Source of the DNA: Aquimarina sp. Aq107
Lineage (GTDB): Bacteria > Bacteroidota > Bacteroidia > Flavobacteriales > Flavobacteriaceae
DNA: 64,000 bases
Assembly (NCBI RefSeq): GCF_943733665.1
Contig: NZ_OX030782.1
Span: 2,258,501 to 2,322,500 of the forward strand
Reading direction: 5' to 3'
Part shown: positions 17,567 through 26,640 of the stretch, one piece after another
Layout: each line of letters begins with the position of its first letter
Numbering within the stretch: position 1 is the first letter of the stretch
Translations under genes and position numbers: made by a program
The notes under the pieces: generated by a model
The model's input: the letters and a program-made list of their open reading frames with translations, nothing else
What the model was told of the DNA's origin: nothing
Database searches by the model: none

Positions 17567-18847
17567 CTATTTGAATTTTCTATATATCTTTTGCAACCAA
17601 GGGAACTTATTTCTGATAATAAATTTCAATCTGTTTGTTCCTTTATTTGCATTATTTAATTTTTCTTCTAAAAGCCTGTCCACCTTACCGTTTCTAAAAT
17701 CATTCATATGTTTAGTTTCGGTTTCAAGATCATCAAAAACAAAGAAAGTATCCACATTTTTAGCCTTTTCCATAAGTTCCCACCAGAAGTATTTTACTCC
17801 CTTGCTTCCGGAACCTATATGTAATATTTGATAAATTTTATCATAAACACTACTGTCAACATTAAATCCATATTCATTAGGATTTTGATTATTAAGTATC
17901 AATCCTAGTATTGTTCTAAAACATTTTTCGCAGTAGCTACAGTTAAACTCCGTTCTTTTTTCAGAATAGCAAACACGCAATCGAAATCTTTTATCTTTCT
18001 CTGATGCAAATTTGGCAATCAAGTCTACCTTATCTTGCCTTTTTAGTTCATACCCATCATGAAATACCTTAAAACCAGATCCCCAAGTAATCTTCTCATC
18101 AATCTCAGGTGTTGATCCCCAGTCAATATCTATATGATCTGTATAAGAAGAAGCAATATGAACTGAACCATATTTATTTACAAATGACAAAGGTGCAATC
18201 GAACCTACAAGAGCTAATCCATGTTGTACTTTTCCCCACCATCCAATATCATTTAACAACAGTTCTACTTGATAGGTATAAAAATCTCTAAGATTCGTTT
18301 CTATAAACTCCTTATTATTATCATTTAAAAGCTCTTCGTTCTCAATAAAATCCGTAAAATCATTCCATTGCTCTTTATCCTTGATTGTAATATCAGCTCC
18401 GTGAAGTGTTATTAAATCCGGTTTTTGGTCATAGATTCTAATATATGTTGCAAACGCATCTACTCCTCCACTAAAAAGCATTGATGACTTAGATTTTTCT
18501 ATTGAATTTTTTATTAACTTTTTTGCAACCAATGTTCCTTCAAAACTACTAGAACTATCTCTTTTAACAAATTCTTGTTTTATTTTCTCTTGCGCATTAT
18601 AAAAATCTTCATCTACTTCATCCACCTCAATGGTAAAACCAGCAAACCAAGCCATTGGTAATACATTGGACAAAAATGGAATTACCGCAATACTTAATGG
18701 AGTTTCACTAACATCTATTTGATATTTTACGTAAAACAACTCATTATCAGTAAATAATTTTTGGATATTAGCATCTACCGAATATTCATAGTTAATCTTA
18801 CGACCATCTTCTGAATATGTAATTGCATGTAGCTTTAGTGTATCCAT
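17567..18847 (-). CDS. QueC/ExsB-like PP-loop ATPase of the exopolysaccharide operon
   Basis: The 426-residue protein has a divergent N-terminal domain (1-115) and then a PP-loop ATP-pyrophosphatase motif SGGVDA at 126-131, where many relatives have SGGxDS. Near the C-terminus four cysteines follow C293-x9-C303-x2-C306-x2-C309, the spacing type of the zinc site of QueC, the 7-cyano-7-deazaguanine synthase. QueC itself is only about 220 residues and lacks the N-terminal domain, and no other queuosine genes are near, so it is not queC. The family activates a carboxylate or carbonyl with ATP for attack by ammonia or sulfur. Beside a uronic-acid dehydrogenase it might amidate a uronic acid (inference). 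Confidence 0.75.
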   Translation of the reverse strand: MDTLKLHAITYSEDGRKINYEYSVDANIQKLFTDNELFYVKYQIDVSETPLSIAVIPFLSNVLPMAWFAGFTIEVDEVDEDFYNAQEKIKQEFVKRDSSSSFEGTLVAKKLIKNSIEKSKSSMLFSGGVDAFATYIRIYDQKPDLITLHGADITIKDKEQWNDFTDFIENEELLNDNNKEFIETNLRDFYTYQVELLLNDIGWWGKVQHGLALVGSIAPLSFVNKYGSVHIASSYTDHIDIDWGSTPEIDEKITWGSGFKVFHDGYELKRQDKVDLIAKFASEKDKRFRLRVCYSEKRTEFNCSYCEKCFRTILGLILNNQNPNEYGFNVDSSVYDKIYQILHIGSGSKGVKYFWWELMEKAKNVDTFFVFDDLETETKHMNDFRNGKVDRLLEEKLNNANKGTNRLKFIIRNKFPWLQKIYRKFK

Positions 18848-18855
18848 TTTTAAAT

Positions 18856-20397
18856 TTATTTTCGTTTCAATAATGAAACTATAGGTTTTCTGAATAATTC
18901 TCTTTCATATTCCAACATACCGACAAAATACATCATAATCGAAAAAACAATGGTATATGAAACTCCTTTAGCTATAAAGTTAAACCATCCCTCTCCAGGA
19001 ATATAGTTAATAAAATACCCTACGGTTACTACCAGTAAAACTACCAATAAAACCTTATGAAATAACTCTTTAAAAAATCGTATAATATTCAATCCAATTT
19101 TATTATGATAATAAAAATTCATCACATTCTGTACAATCATCCATCCACCGACAAGCCCAACTATCATTCCTACTGCACTGTGCTTCATTGCTAGAAAACC
19201 ACCAACAACAACTCCAAAAATCATAAACACTAGATAAAGAATCGCCTTGAACGATAATTTATTCTTCGCTTCTAATATAGAATTCCCAAAAGCTTGTAAT
19301 AAAGGTAGTGTATACCCTATCATAATAATTAGAGCAATCATATAAATTTCTCTACATTCTTCTATTCCATACCTGCCATCTGCAGAAGAATCTCCTCCAC
19401 CAACCCAAAGGCTAATAAACTGTTCTCCATATAACATAAAAGCCCCAAAAATATACATCAATATAATAAAGGATAATCTTCCAAGTTTAATCATCATATT
19501 AGTTAGCTCTTCTCCAGTAGCATTATTAACCGACATCTGTGTTGCTCTTGGTAAAAACACACTTGAAATTGCTGTAGAGAAAGCGCCGTAATACGTTCCT
19601 AATGCGATTCCTATTCCGTAAATACCTAAAACTTTTGGTATACTAATAGCACCTAAAACCCAACTACCTGATTTCCATTGTAACATATTTACAATTGCAA
19701 ATAGAAAAATCCAGCTAGAATATTTGAAAATTTCTCTAATAAAATCTTTAGAAAATTGATGTAATTTAAATCTTACTTTTAGTTTAACCAGCACATAATA
19801 GGCAGATACTGAAATCGTCAGAATATTAAACACGGTATCTACAATTACTAAAGCGATAGCTCTTCCTCCAAAAAATAAGACGGCTACAATAGTTAAAGAT
19901 CTTAGAATATATCGAATGATCCCAACAGATTCTGGAAAAACAAATTTTTCATATCCTTTACAAATCCCAGTAAATATCATTCCAGGAAGCTGAATTGCTA
20001 AATTAAAAACTAGAATAACAAACATCATTTTTGCAATTCTTAGTTCTTCGGGATTAAACTTCGTAAAGTAGGTATCAATAAAGAAGTAAAATATAGTTCC
20101 AGAAATAACCACCAATGTAGAAACCGCGAAATAAAGTATCCTAACCGTTCCTAAGAAATTCTCTTCCCCCTTTTTATCTTTCTCTGCTCTATATTTAGCT
20201 ACAAAACGAACTACCGTATTGGTCAATCCGAAATCGAGTAATGCAATTGTACCGATTAAAGCACCAATTGCATTAAATATACCGTACTCATCCTTACCTA
20301 AATAACTAACTATCAATGGAGTTATCATAATCCCAATAACGTTAATCAAAAAGATTTTTAAGTACGTAAGTAAAGCTCCTTTTTTTAGTTGGCTCAA
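18856..20397 (-). CDS. Wzx-type polysaccharide flippase (MOP superfamily)
   Basis: The 513-residue protein is highly hydrophobic with about 14 predicted membrane helices. Its N-terminus (KGALLTYLKIFL, then the GKDEYGIFNAIGALIGTIALLD region) is typical of oligosaccharide flippases. It would move the undecaprenyl-linked repeat unit to the periplasmic face, where the EpsG/Wzy-like protein polymerises it. It lies 8 bp upstream of the PP-loop gene and 51 bp after the dehydrogenase gene. The length and helix count fit intact family members. Confidence 0.92.
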   Translation of the reverse strand: MSQLKKGALLTYLKIFLINVIGIMITPLIVSYLGKDEYGIFNAIGALIGTIALLDFGLTNTVVRFVAKYRAEKDKKGEENFLGTVRILYFAVSTLVVISGTIFYFFIDTYFTKFNPEELRIAKMMFVILVFNLAIQLPGMIFTGICKGYEKFVFPESVGIIRYILRSLTIVAVLFFGGRAIALVIVDTVFNILTISVSAYYVLVKLKVRFKLHQFSKDFIREIFKYSSWIFLFAIVNMLQWKSGSWVLGAISIPKVLGIYGIGIALGTYYGAFSTAISSVFLPRATQMSVNNATGEELTNMMIKLGRLSFIILMYIFGAFMLYGEQFISLWVGGGDSSADGRYGIEECREIYMIALIIMIGYTLPLLQAFGNSILEAKNKLSFKAILYLVFMIFGVVVGGFLAMKHSAVGMIVGLVGGWMIVQNVMNFYYHNKIGLNIIRFFKELFHKVLLVVLLVVTVGYFINYIPGEGWFNFIAKGVSYTIVFSIMMYFVGMLEYERELFRKPIVSLLKRK

Positions 20398-20448
20398 TGC
20401 GGTTGGTTTAAAGTTAGTTTTGTCGCTTTATCAAAAAGATTATTTCCG

Positions 20449-21732
20449 TTATAATCTTCCGTGTACTTCTTCTTCTTTTAATATTCCTTTTACATCATAC
20501 AAAACACCATTTGGTTTTAACAATGATTTTAAATCAATGTCCAAATACTCTTTATGTGCAACGGTTAATACAACAGCATCAAATTTAGAATCAGGTAATT
20601 CGGTTATAGTTTCCAGACCATATTCGTGAGCAACTTCTGACGGACTAGCCCAAGGGTCATATATATCTATATTAGTACCAAAATCTATAAGGTTTTGTAT
20701 TACATCTACCGCCCTTGTATTCCTAACATCTGGGCAATTTTCTTTAAAAGTAATTCCTAATACTAATATGTTAGCTCCTTTGATTTTGATATCGTGATTA
20801 ACCATTAACTTAATCACCTCTGAAGCAACATATTGCCCCATACTATCATTTAATCTTCTACCTGCTAATATGATTTCTGGATGATATCCAAATTCTTGTG
20901 CTCTTTGAGCTAAATAATATGGATCAACTCCAATACAATGTCCTCCTACCAAACCGGGTTTAAAAGGAAGGAAATTCCATTTTGTCCCAGCAGCTTTTAA
21001 AACTTCATTAGTATCAATATCCATGAGGTTAAAAATTTTTGCTAGTTCATTAACAAATGCAATGTTAATGTCTCTCTGCGAATTTTCTATAACCTTAGCA
21101 GCTTCTGCTACCTTTATTGTTGGCGCTAAATGAGTTCCTGCGGTAATCACTGAAGCATAAAGTGCATCAACTTTTTTACCAATTTCTGGTGTAGAACCTG
21201 CAGTAACTTTTAAAATTTTTTCTACGGTATGTAATTTATCTCCTGGGTTGATGCGTTCTGGTGAATATCCAGCATAAAAATCCTCATTAAACTTTAATCC
21301 ACTTATTTTCTCTAAAACAGGAATACATTCTTCTTCTGTAACACCAGGATACACTGTGGATTCATATATAACAACATCTCCCTTTTTTAATACTTTTCCA
21401 ACAGTTTCGCTAGACTTATACAAAGGCGTAAGATCAGGCCTATTATTTTTATCTACTGGTGTAGGAACGGTTACAATATAATAATTACAATCTTTAATAT
21501 CTTCTAAATCCGCTGAACAGTATAATCCTTTATCCATATGAGAATCATCTTTCAATACAGACTGTAATACTTCATCTTCAACTTCTAAGGTAGTATCCTT
21601 TCCAGATCTTAATTCTTTAATTCTATTTTGATTAATATCAAAACCAATAACAGGAAATTTTGTTGCAAATAATCTAGCTAAAGGAAGTCCTACATATCCT
21701 AAACCTATGATTCCTATTTTAATATCTTGCAT
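20449..21732 (-). CDS. UDP-N-acetylhexosamine 6-dehydrogenase (TviB/WbpO-like)
   Basis: The 427-residue enzyme oxidises C6 of a UDP-N-acetylhexosamine to a uronic acid with 2 NAD+. The NAD-binding motif GLGYVG is at residues 10-15, and the catalytic cysteine is C266 in VGGHCIGVDPYYL. ESTVYPG and GYSPERINPGD mark the TviB/WbpO subgroup (Vi antigen and O6 loci) rather than UDP-glucose dehydrogenase. With the adjacent TviC/WbpP-like epimerase it should give UDP-GalNAcA. The exact order of oxidation and epimerisation is not resolved by sequence. Confidence 0.93.
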   Translation of the reverse strand: MQDIKIGIIGLGYVGLPLARLFATKFPVIGFDINQNRIKELRSGKDTTLEVEDEVLQSVLKDDSHMDKGLYCSADLEDIKDCNYYIVTVPTPVDKNNRPDLTPLYKSSETVGKVLKKGDVVIYESTVYPGVTEEECIPVLEKISGLKFNEDFYAGYSPERINPGDKLHTVEKILKVTAGSTPEIGKKVDALYASVITAGTHLAPTIKVAEAAKVIENSQRDINIAFVNELAKIFNLMDIDTNEVLKAAGTKWNFLPFKPGLVGGHCIGVDPYYLAQRAQEFGYHPEIILAGRRLNDSMGQYVASEVIKLMVNHDIKIKGANILVLGITFKENCPDVRNTRAVDVIQNLIDFGTNIDIYDPWASPSEVAHEYGLETITELPDSKFDAVVLTVAHKEYLDIDLKSLLKPNGVLYDVKGILKEEEVHGRL

Positions 21733-21770
21733 TTTTGTGGTTATTTAGTTTATTTATTGGTGACCTATAA

Positions 21771-22769
21771 TTACTTCAAATTATCCCAATACCATTTTAC
21801 AGCTTCTTTTAATCCTGATTTTATATCAAATTTAGGATCATAATTAAGAAGTGCCTTAGCTTTATCAACAGAAGCTAAAGAATGTGGCACATCACCCTTA
21901 CGCTCAGGTCCCTTTTTAACTTCTACATTACTTATCTTTGAATCAAACTCTGACAAATATTCTTTTAACAAAGTAACTAATTCATTTAAAGTAGTTCTTT
22001 CTCCAAAAGCTGTATTATATACATTGTTTAAAGCTTTCTCATTATCGGAAACGATAGCTCTCAAATTCATTTGAATCACATTATCAATATATGTAAAATC
22101 TCTTGAAAAAGATCCATCACCATTAATTACCGGCGACTCATACTTCATAAACTGCATTACAAATTTCGGAATTACCGCAGCATACGCTCCATTAGGATCT
22201 TGTTTTCTCCCAAAAACATTAAAATATCGTAAACCAACAGTATCTAAGTCATATGTTCTTTTGAAATTATCTGCATACAACTCATTTACATACTTAGTAA
22301 TTGCATATGGTGATAAGGGTTTCCCTATATTGTCCTCTATTTTTGGTAATGCTTCTGAATCACCATAAGTAGAAGAGCTCGCTGCATAAATAAATCGTTT
22401 AACTCCCGCATCTCTTGCAGCTACAAGCATATTTAGAAAACCTCCTACGTTAACATCATTACTCGTGATTGGATCATTAATAGATCTAGGCACAGAACCT
22501 AAAGCCGCTTGATGTAATATATAATCTACACCTTTACAAGCTTTATTACAATCTTCTAAATTACGAATATCCCCTTCGATAAATGTAAAATTTGGATTTT
22601 CCTTTAATGCTGTTAGGTTTTTCTTTTGGCCAGTAGCAAAATTGTCTAGCCCCACAACTGTACTGTTTGCTTCTAATAATGCTTCGCATAGGTTTGACCC
22701 TATAAAACCTGCCGCTCCTGTAACTAAAACAGTAGAAGAACTAAGTAGTTCTAATTGGTTAGTGTTCAT
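21771..22769 (-). CDS. UDP-N-acetylhexosamine 4-epimerase (WbpP/TviC-like)
   Basis: This 332-residue extended short-chain dehydrogenase has the NAD-binding GAAGFIG at 18-24, a Ser-rich SSSTYGD at 131-137 and the catalytic pair Y155-x3-K159. The block [19 protein letters not shown] and the later RYFNVFG (before a [10 protein letters not shown] segment) are characteristic of WbpP/TviC. It interconverts UDP-GlcNAc(A) and UDP-GalNAc(A). It is the first gene of the exopolysaccharide operon and follows a structured leader. The dehydrogenase gene follows after 38 bp. Confidence 0.92.
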   Translation of the reverse strand: MNTNQLELLSSSTVLVTGAAGFIGSNLCEALLEANSTVVGLDNFATGQKKNLTALKENPNFTFIEGDIRNLEDCNKACKGVDYILHQAALGSVPRSINDPITSNDVNVGGFLNMLVAARDAGVKRFIYAASSSTYGDSEALPKIEDNIGKPLSPYAITKYVNELYADNFKRTYDLDTVGLRYFNVFGRKQDPNGAYAAVIPKFVMQFMKYESPVINGDGSFSRDFTYIDNVIQMNLRAIVSDNEKALNNVYNTAFGERTTLNELVTLLKEYLSEFDSKISNVEVKKGPERKGDVPHSLASVDKAKALLNYDPKFDIKSGLKEAVKWYWDNLK

Positions 22770-22782
22770 GTATTTTTATTTA

Positions 22783-22877
22783 CCCCTTGATTTTTAATCC
22801 CCTACGCTATGTTTATTTCATAGACAGCGCGAAATTAATATTTAACAATAGAACACACAACTTATATTCAAGGGGAT
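22783..22877 (-). promoter_or_regulatory. Candidate structured leader of exopolysaccharide operon
   Basis: On the minus strand the sequence ATCCCCTTGA (22877-22868) can pair with TCAAGGGG (22790-22783, 8 bp), which ends 13 bases before the start codon at 22769. It can alternatively pair with GGGGAT (22802-22797, 6 bp). Between them a small hairpin CTATG-N7-CATAG is possible (22807-22823). The two pairings exclude each other, so the leader could switch. No known riboswitch class is recognised, and no transcription start is mapped. Confidence 0.35.
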
Positions 22878-23024
22878 TTTAACCCTTAATATTCGCTTAA
22901 TGTTCTGTTATCCTATAAAGAAATCAATTCACCGAATCAAAAAAATGTAATTAACTGAAATTCAACTATATAAATTCCTACTTGATTTTATTAACAAAAA
23001 CGTTTTCGAAAGGCAAAACAGGTA

Positions 23025-25022
23025 TTAATACCTATAAAGTTCTATTAATTCTTTTTCGAATCTATTTTTTGCTAAATATTGAGATTCTAAACCTGTTTCA
23101 AAAGGAATTGGAGTTTCTAAACTAGATACTCTTTTTACTGGAGCATCTAAGAATTCAAAACAATTTTCCATAATCATGGCGGAAATATCTGATGCGATCC
23201 CTCCAAACATAGAATCCTCTTGTAATATAATTACTTTACCTGTTTTCTTTACAGACTCAAAGATAGTATCAATATCTAATGGTTGTAATGTCCTAAGATC
23301 AATCAAATCCGCACTTATTTCAACATTACTTTCCAATGTATCTAATGCCCAATGTACACCTGCCCCATAACTAATAATAGTTATTTGATCACCTTCTTTT
23401 AACTTAGCAGCTTTTCCAAAAGGAATTGTATAATATCCATCAGGAACTTGCTGTCTAACACTTCTATACAATGCTTTATGTTCAAAAAATAATACCGGAT
23501 TTGGATCTTCTAATGAAGTTAACAACAACCCTTTTGCATCTGCAGGAAATGCAGGATAAACCACTTTTAAACCCGGCGTTTTTGTAAACCAAGCCTCATT
23601 CGTTTGGCTATGAAATGGTCCAGCTCCTACTCCACCACCACAAGGCATTCGCACTACTACATCTGCAGATTGCCCCCATCTATAATTCGATTTAGCCAAT
23701 AAATTTACGATTGGATTAAAACCAGAAGAAACAAAATCCGCAAACTGCATCTCAATAACTGCCTTTATATTGTTAACAGACAATCCATACGCGGTAGAAA
23801 TAATTGCTGATTCGCAAATAGGTGTATTACGAACTCTATCCTTACCAAATTCTTCTAAAAAACCTTCAGTAATTTTAAAAACACCTCCATAATCCGCAAC
23901 ATCCTGTCCCATAATCACAAGATCACGATATTTACGCATTCCTTCCTTTAAACCATCAGAAATCGCATCTATAAGTCGTAATTCATTGGTAGTATGATTA
24001 GGGTCTACTCTCCTAAAATCAAATGTTTTATAAACATCTTGTAATTCTTTATTCAAATCAACTTGAACCTTTTCTTCTTCATTTGTTAGTTGCCAATGTT
24101 CTTCAATTTCTACTTTAATCGTAGATTTCTTTTGAAGATCATCTACTATTGAAAGAATATTATTTTCTATAAGATATTCCTTATAATTATCGATAGGATC
24201 TTTTAAGGACCAATGTTGCATTAATTCTTCTGGCACATACTTTGTACCACTCGCCTCTTCATGGCCACGCATTCTAAAAGTCTTAAACTCTAATAATACG
24301 GGCCTCGGTTTTTGTCGTATGCTCTCCGCTAGTGTACTCACTTTATCATATACTTCTAATACATTATTGCCATCAATAATGTGCGACTCCATGCCATATC
24401 CTGATCCACGATCAGCGAGATCTTTACAATTATATTGTTCTCTAGTTGGTGTAGACAATCCGTACCCATTATTCTCAATACAAAAAATCACTGGTAAACT
24501 CCAAACAGAAGCTACATTTAATGCCTCATGAAAATCTCCTTCACTAGTTCCTCCTTCTCCAGTAAAAACCGCAGTTGCTTTGTTATTGTTTTTCAAAAGA
24601 TTACCCAAAGCAATGCCGCAAGCGACACCTAGTTGAGGGCCTAGATGAGAAATCATTCCGACCACATTATATTCTTGCGTCCCAAAATGAAATGATCGAT
24701 CACGTCCATTAGTAAAACCATTAGACTTTCCTTGCCATTGACTAAACAGTCTGTATAAAGGAATATCACGACTCGTAAATACTCCCAAATTACGATGCAT
24801 AGGCAATATATATTCATTTTTATCTAAAGCAGCAGTAACCCCTACAGAAATAGCTTCTTGACCAATACCACTAAACCATTTAGAAATTTTACCTTGTCGC
24901 AGTAATATGAGCATCTTTTCCTCGATCAACCTAGATTTTAACATTTTAAAATACAAAGAAGTTAATAGGTTGTTGCTATACTCTTTCTTATCATACTCAA
25001 ATAACAATTTCTCTTCTGCCAT
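23025..25022 (-). CDS. Fused alpha/beta E1 component, branched-chain 2-oxoacid dehydrogenase type
   Basis: The 665-residue protein joins both subunits of the thiamine-diphosphate E1 enzyme in one chain. The N-terminal alpha part (about 1-330) has GQEAISVG and the ThDP/Mg motif GEGGTSEGDFHEALN...ENNGYG. The C-terminal beta part (about 340-665) has EMQFADF, PCGGGVGAGPFHSQ and a DLRTLQPLD segment. It decarboxylates 2-oxoisovalerate-like acids and passes the acyl group to the E2 lipoyl protein. The fusion is common in Bacteroidota. No E2 or E3 gene lies nearby. It is upstream of the exopolysaccharide operon on the same strand, but a 255-bp gap intervenes. Confidence 0.92.
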   Translation of the reverse strand: MAEEKLLFEYDKKEYSNNLLTSLYFKMLKSRLIEEKMLILLRQGKISKWFSGIGQEAISVGVTAALDKNEYILPMHRNLGVFTSRDIPLYRLFSQWQGKSNGFTNGRDRSFHFGTQEYNVVGMISHLGPQLGVACGIALGNLLKNNNKATAVFTGEGGTSEGDFHEALNVASVWSLPVIFCIENNGYGLSTPTREQYNCKDLADRGSGYGMESHIIDGNNVLEVYDKVSTLAESIRQKPRPVLLEFKTFRMRGHEEASGTKYVPEELMQHWSLKDPIDNYKEYLIENNILSIVDDLQKKSTIKVEIEEHWQLTNEEEKVQVDLNKELQDVYKTFDFRRVDPNHTTNELRLIDAISDGLKEGMRKYRDLVIMGQDVADYGGVFKITEGFLEEFGKDRVRNTPICESAIISTAYGLSVNNIKAVIEMQFADFVSSGFNPIVNLLAKSNYRWGQSADVVVRMPCGGGVGAGPFHSQTNEAWFTKTPGLKVVYPAFPADAKGLLLTSLEDPNPVLFFEHKALYRSVRQQVPDGYYTIPFGKAAKLKEGDQITIISYGAGVHWALDTLESNVEISADLIDLRTLQPLDIDTIFESVKKTGKVIILQEDSMFGGIASDISAMIMENCFEFLDAPVKRVSSLETPIPFETGLESQYLAKNRFEKELIELYRY

Positions 25023-25262
25023 ATTGTTAAAAAATCAGTTTATTTATATGCATAATAGTTTTCCAAATTAGAAAACTCTAAGTAAATGTAATTATTTTTA
25101 TCTCAGAAAAACAACCAATATCACAATACTATTAAGCAGTTGTTAATTTATCATAAAGAATTCTAAGAATTAATTAAATTTACTATGTTTTACTAGTTAT
25201 ATGTTAAAATATAATTATTTTGACAGTTATAGATTATATTTTAAAAAAAGACATAATTCGTA

Positions 25263-25284
25263 ATGTATTTTTAATGAAATACAT
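25263..25284. promoter_or_regulatory. 8-bp inverted repeat upstream of 2OG-Fe oxygenase
   Basis: ATGTATTT and AAATACAT flank a 6-base centre and end 29 bp before the oxygenase start. The dyad is perfect. No T-run follows, so an operator or leader hairpin is more likely than a terminator. The remaining intergenic sequence (25023-25262) is very AT-rich with no other structure I can support. Confidence 0.35.
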
Positions 25285-25313
25285 CTATTTTAGTTAAAGA
25301 AAATAATACCACC

Positions 25314-26264
25314 ATGAATAATATACCAAGTGTAGATCTTGCAGATTTTTTATCCGAAGATCCTTCACAAAAACAAAAATTTGTTGATGAAATAGGAAAA
25401 GCCTATGAAGAGATAGGTTTTGTAGCTTTAAAAAATCATTTTTTAAGTGATAATTTAGTAGAAGAATTATATAAAGAAGTAAAAGAATTTTTTGCTTTAC
25501 CAGTAGCGGATAAACAAAAATATGAAATTGAAGGATTAGGAGGACAAAGGGGATATATTTCTTTTGGAAAAGAACACGCAAAAGGGAAAAAAGAAGGTGA
25601 CTTAAAGGAATTTTGGCATTTCGGACAAGAACCTTCTGAAGACGCTAACTTAATAGAAGAATACCCTCCAAATGTTATTGTTGAAGAATTAAAAGATTTC
25701 AACAATACAGGAATGGAAGCATACCGAATGTTAGAAAAAACTGGGATTCACGTGTTAAGAGCCTTAGCTATATATATCGGATTAGATGAACATTATTTTG
25801 ATCACTGGGCTAGTAACGGAAATAGTATTTTACGTCCTATACACTACCCTCCAATAACAGAGGAACCAAAAGGAGCCGTTCGTGCTGGTGCTCACGGAGA
25901 TATCAATTTGATTACACTACTAATGGGTGCATCTACTGGAGGTTTACAAGTGCAACGTAAGGATGGCGAATGGATAGATGCAATACCTCAAGAAGATGAA
26001 TTAGTAATCAATGTAGGAGATATGCTAGAACGTCATACCAACAATAAACTACGATCTACGATTCATAGAGTAATTAACCCTCCTAAAGAACAATGGGGTA
26101 AACCTAGATACTCTATTCCTTTCTTTATGCATCCTAGAAGTGATATGAAATTGAATTGTTTAGAAGAGTGCATCACGAAAGATAACCCTAAACAATACGA
26201 TGACATTACAGCTGGAGATTTTCTTCATCAGCGTTTAGTAGAAATTGGATTGATTAAGAAATAA
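25314..26264 (+). CDS. Isopenicillin-N-synthase-like 2OG-Fe(II) oxygenase
   Basis: The 316-residue enzyme belongs to the IPNS-like non-haem iron oxygenases. The N-terminal DIOX_N-type region (PSVDLADF ... EEIGFVALKNH) is followed by the jelly-roll with iron ligands H194, D196 and H251, and R265-x-S267 (RYS), which binds the 2-oxoglutarate carboxylate in relatives. The length fits. It likely couples 2-oxoglutarate decarboxylation to hydroxylation of a small molecule, with the substrate unknown. The SUI1-like gene follows after 9 bp, suggesting cotranscription, although no functional tie is obvious. Confidence 0.88.
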   Translation: MNNIPSVDLADFLSEDPSQKQKFVDEIGKAYEEIGFVALKNHFLSDNLVEELYKEVKEFFALPVADKQKYEIEGLGGQRGYISFGKEHAKGKKEGDLKEFWHFGQEPSEDANLIEEYPPNVIVEELKDFNNTGMEAYRMLEKTGIHVLRALAIYIGLDEHYFDHWASNGNSILRPIHYPPITEEPKGAVRAGAHGDINLITLLMGASTGGLQVQRKDGEWIDAIPQEDELVINVGDMLERHTNNKLRSTIHRVINPPKEQWGKPRYSIPFFMHPRSDMKLNCLEECITKDNPKQYDDITAGDFLHQRLVEIGLIKK

Positions 26265-26273
26265 CCACTTCTT

Positions 26274-26603
26274 ATGGACTTAAAAGATCAATTAAAAAAT
26301 TTATTTCCTGATCACGAACCTGTTGAAGAGGAAAAAGTTATAGAAAAAGAAGATGATATATGGATGCAAGATGATCCTATTATTTGTAAATATGAAAAAA
26401 GAAAAGGAAAACCAATTACGATTTTAGAAGGATATACCGGTGCGGACCAAGATTTTAAAAAACTAGCCAAAGAAATAAAAACAAAATTAAGTGTTGGAGG
26501 TAGTTTTAAAGATGAACGCATTATTATTCAGGGAGATTATCGGGATAAAATTATGGGTATCCTTAAGGAAAAAGGATTTAACGTGAAAAGAGTTGGTGGA
26601 TAA
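26274..26603 (+). CDS. SUI1/YciH-like translation initiation factor
   Basis: The 109-residue protein has an acidic N-terminal tail and a C-terminal SUI1/eIF1 domain (about 40-109) with ILEGYTGADQDFKKLAKEIK, the GGSFKDERIIIQGDY strand pair and a KGFNVKRVGG end. In bacteria, YciH-type proteins contact the 30S P site and influence start-codon selection. It is 9 bp after the oxygenase gene and 37 bp before the DUF1835 gene, so it sits in a short plus-strand series of genes. Confidence 0.92.
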   Translation: MDLKDQLKNLFPDHEPVEEEKVIEKEDDIWMQDDPIICKYEKRKGKPITILEGYTGADQDFKKLAKEIKTKLSVGGSFKDERIIIQGDYRDKIMGILKEKGFNVKRVGG

Positions 26604-26640
26604 AAAATCATCATATAATATTATAGAAAACTGAAGATAA

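Noticed and set aside
17567..18847. Calling the PP-loop gene queC or tilS
   Set aside because: It is twice the length of QueC, has an unrelated N-terminal domain and SGGVDA instead of the DS ending, and has no queuosine or tRNA-modification neighbours. TilS lacks the four-cysteine cluster.
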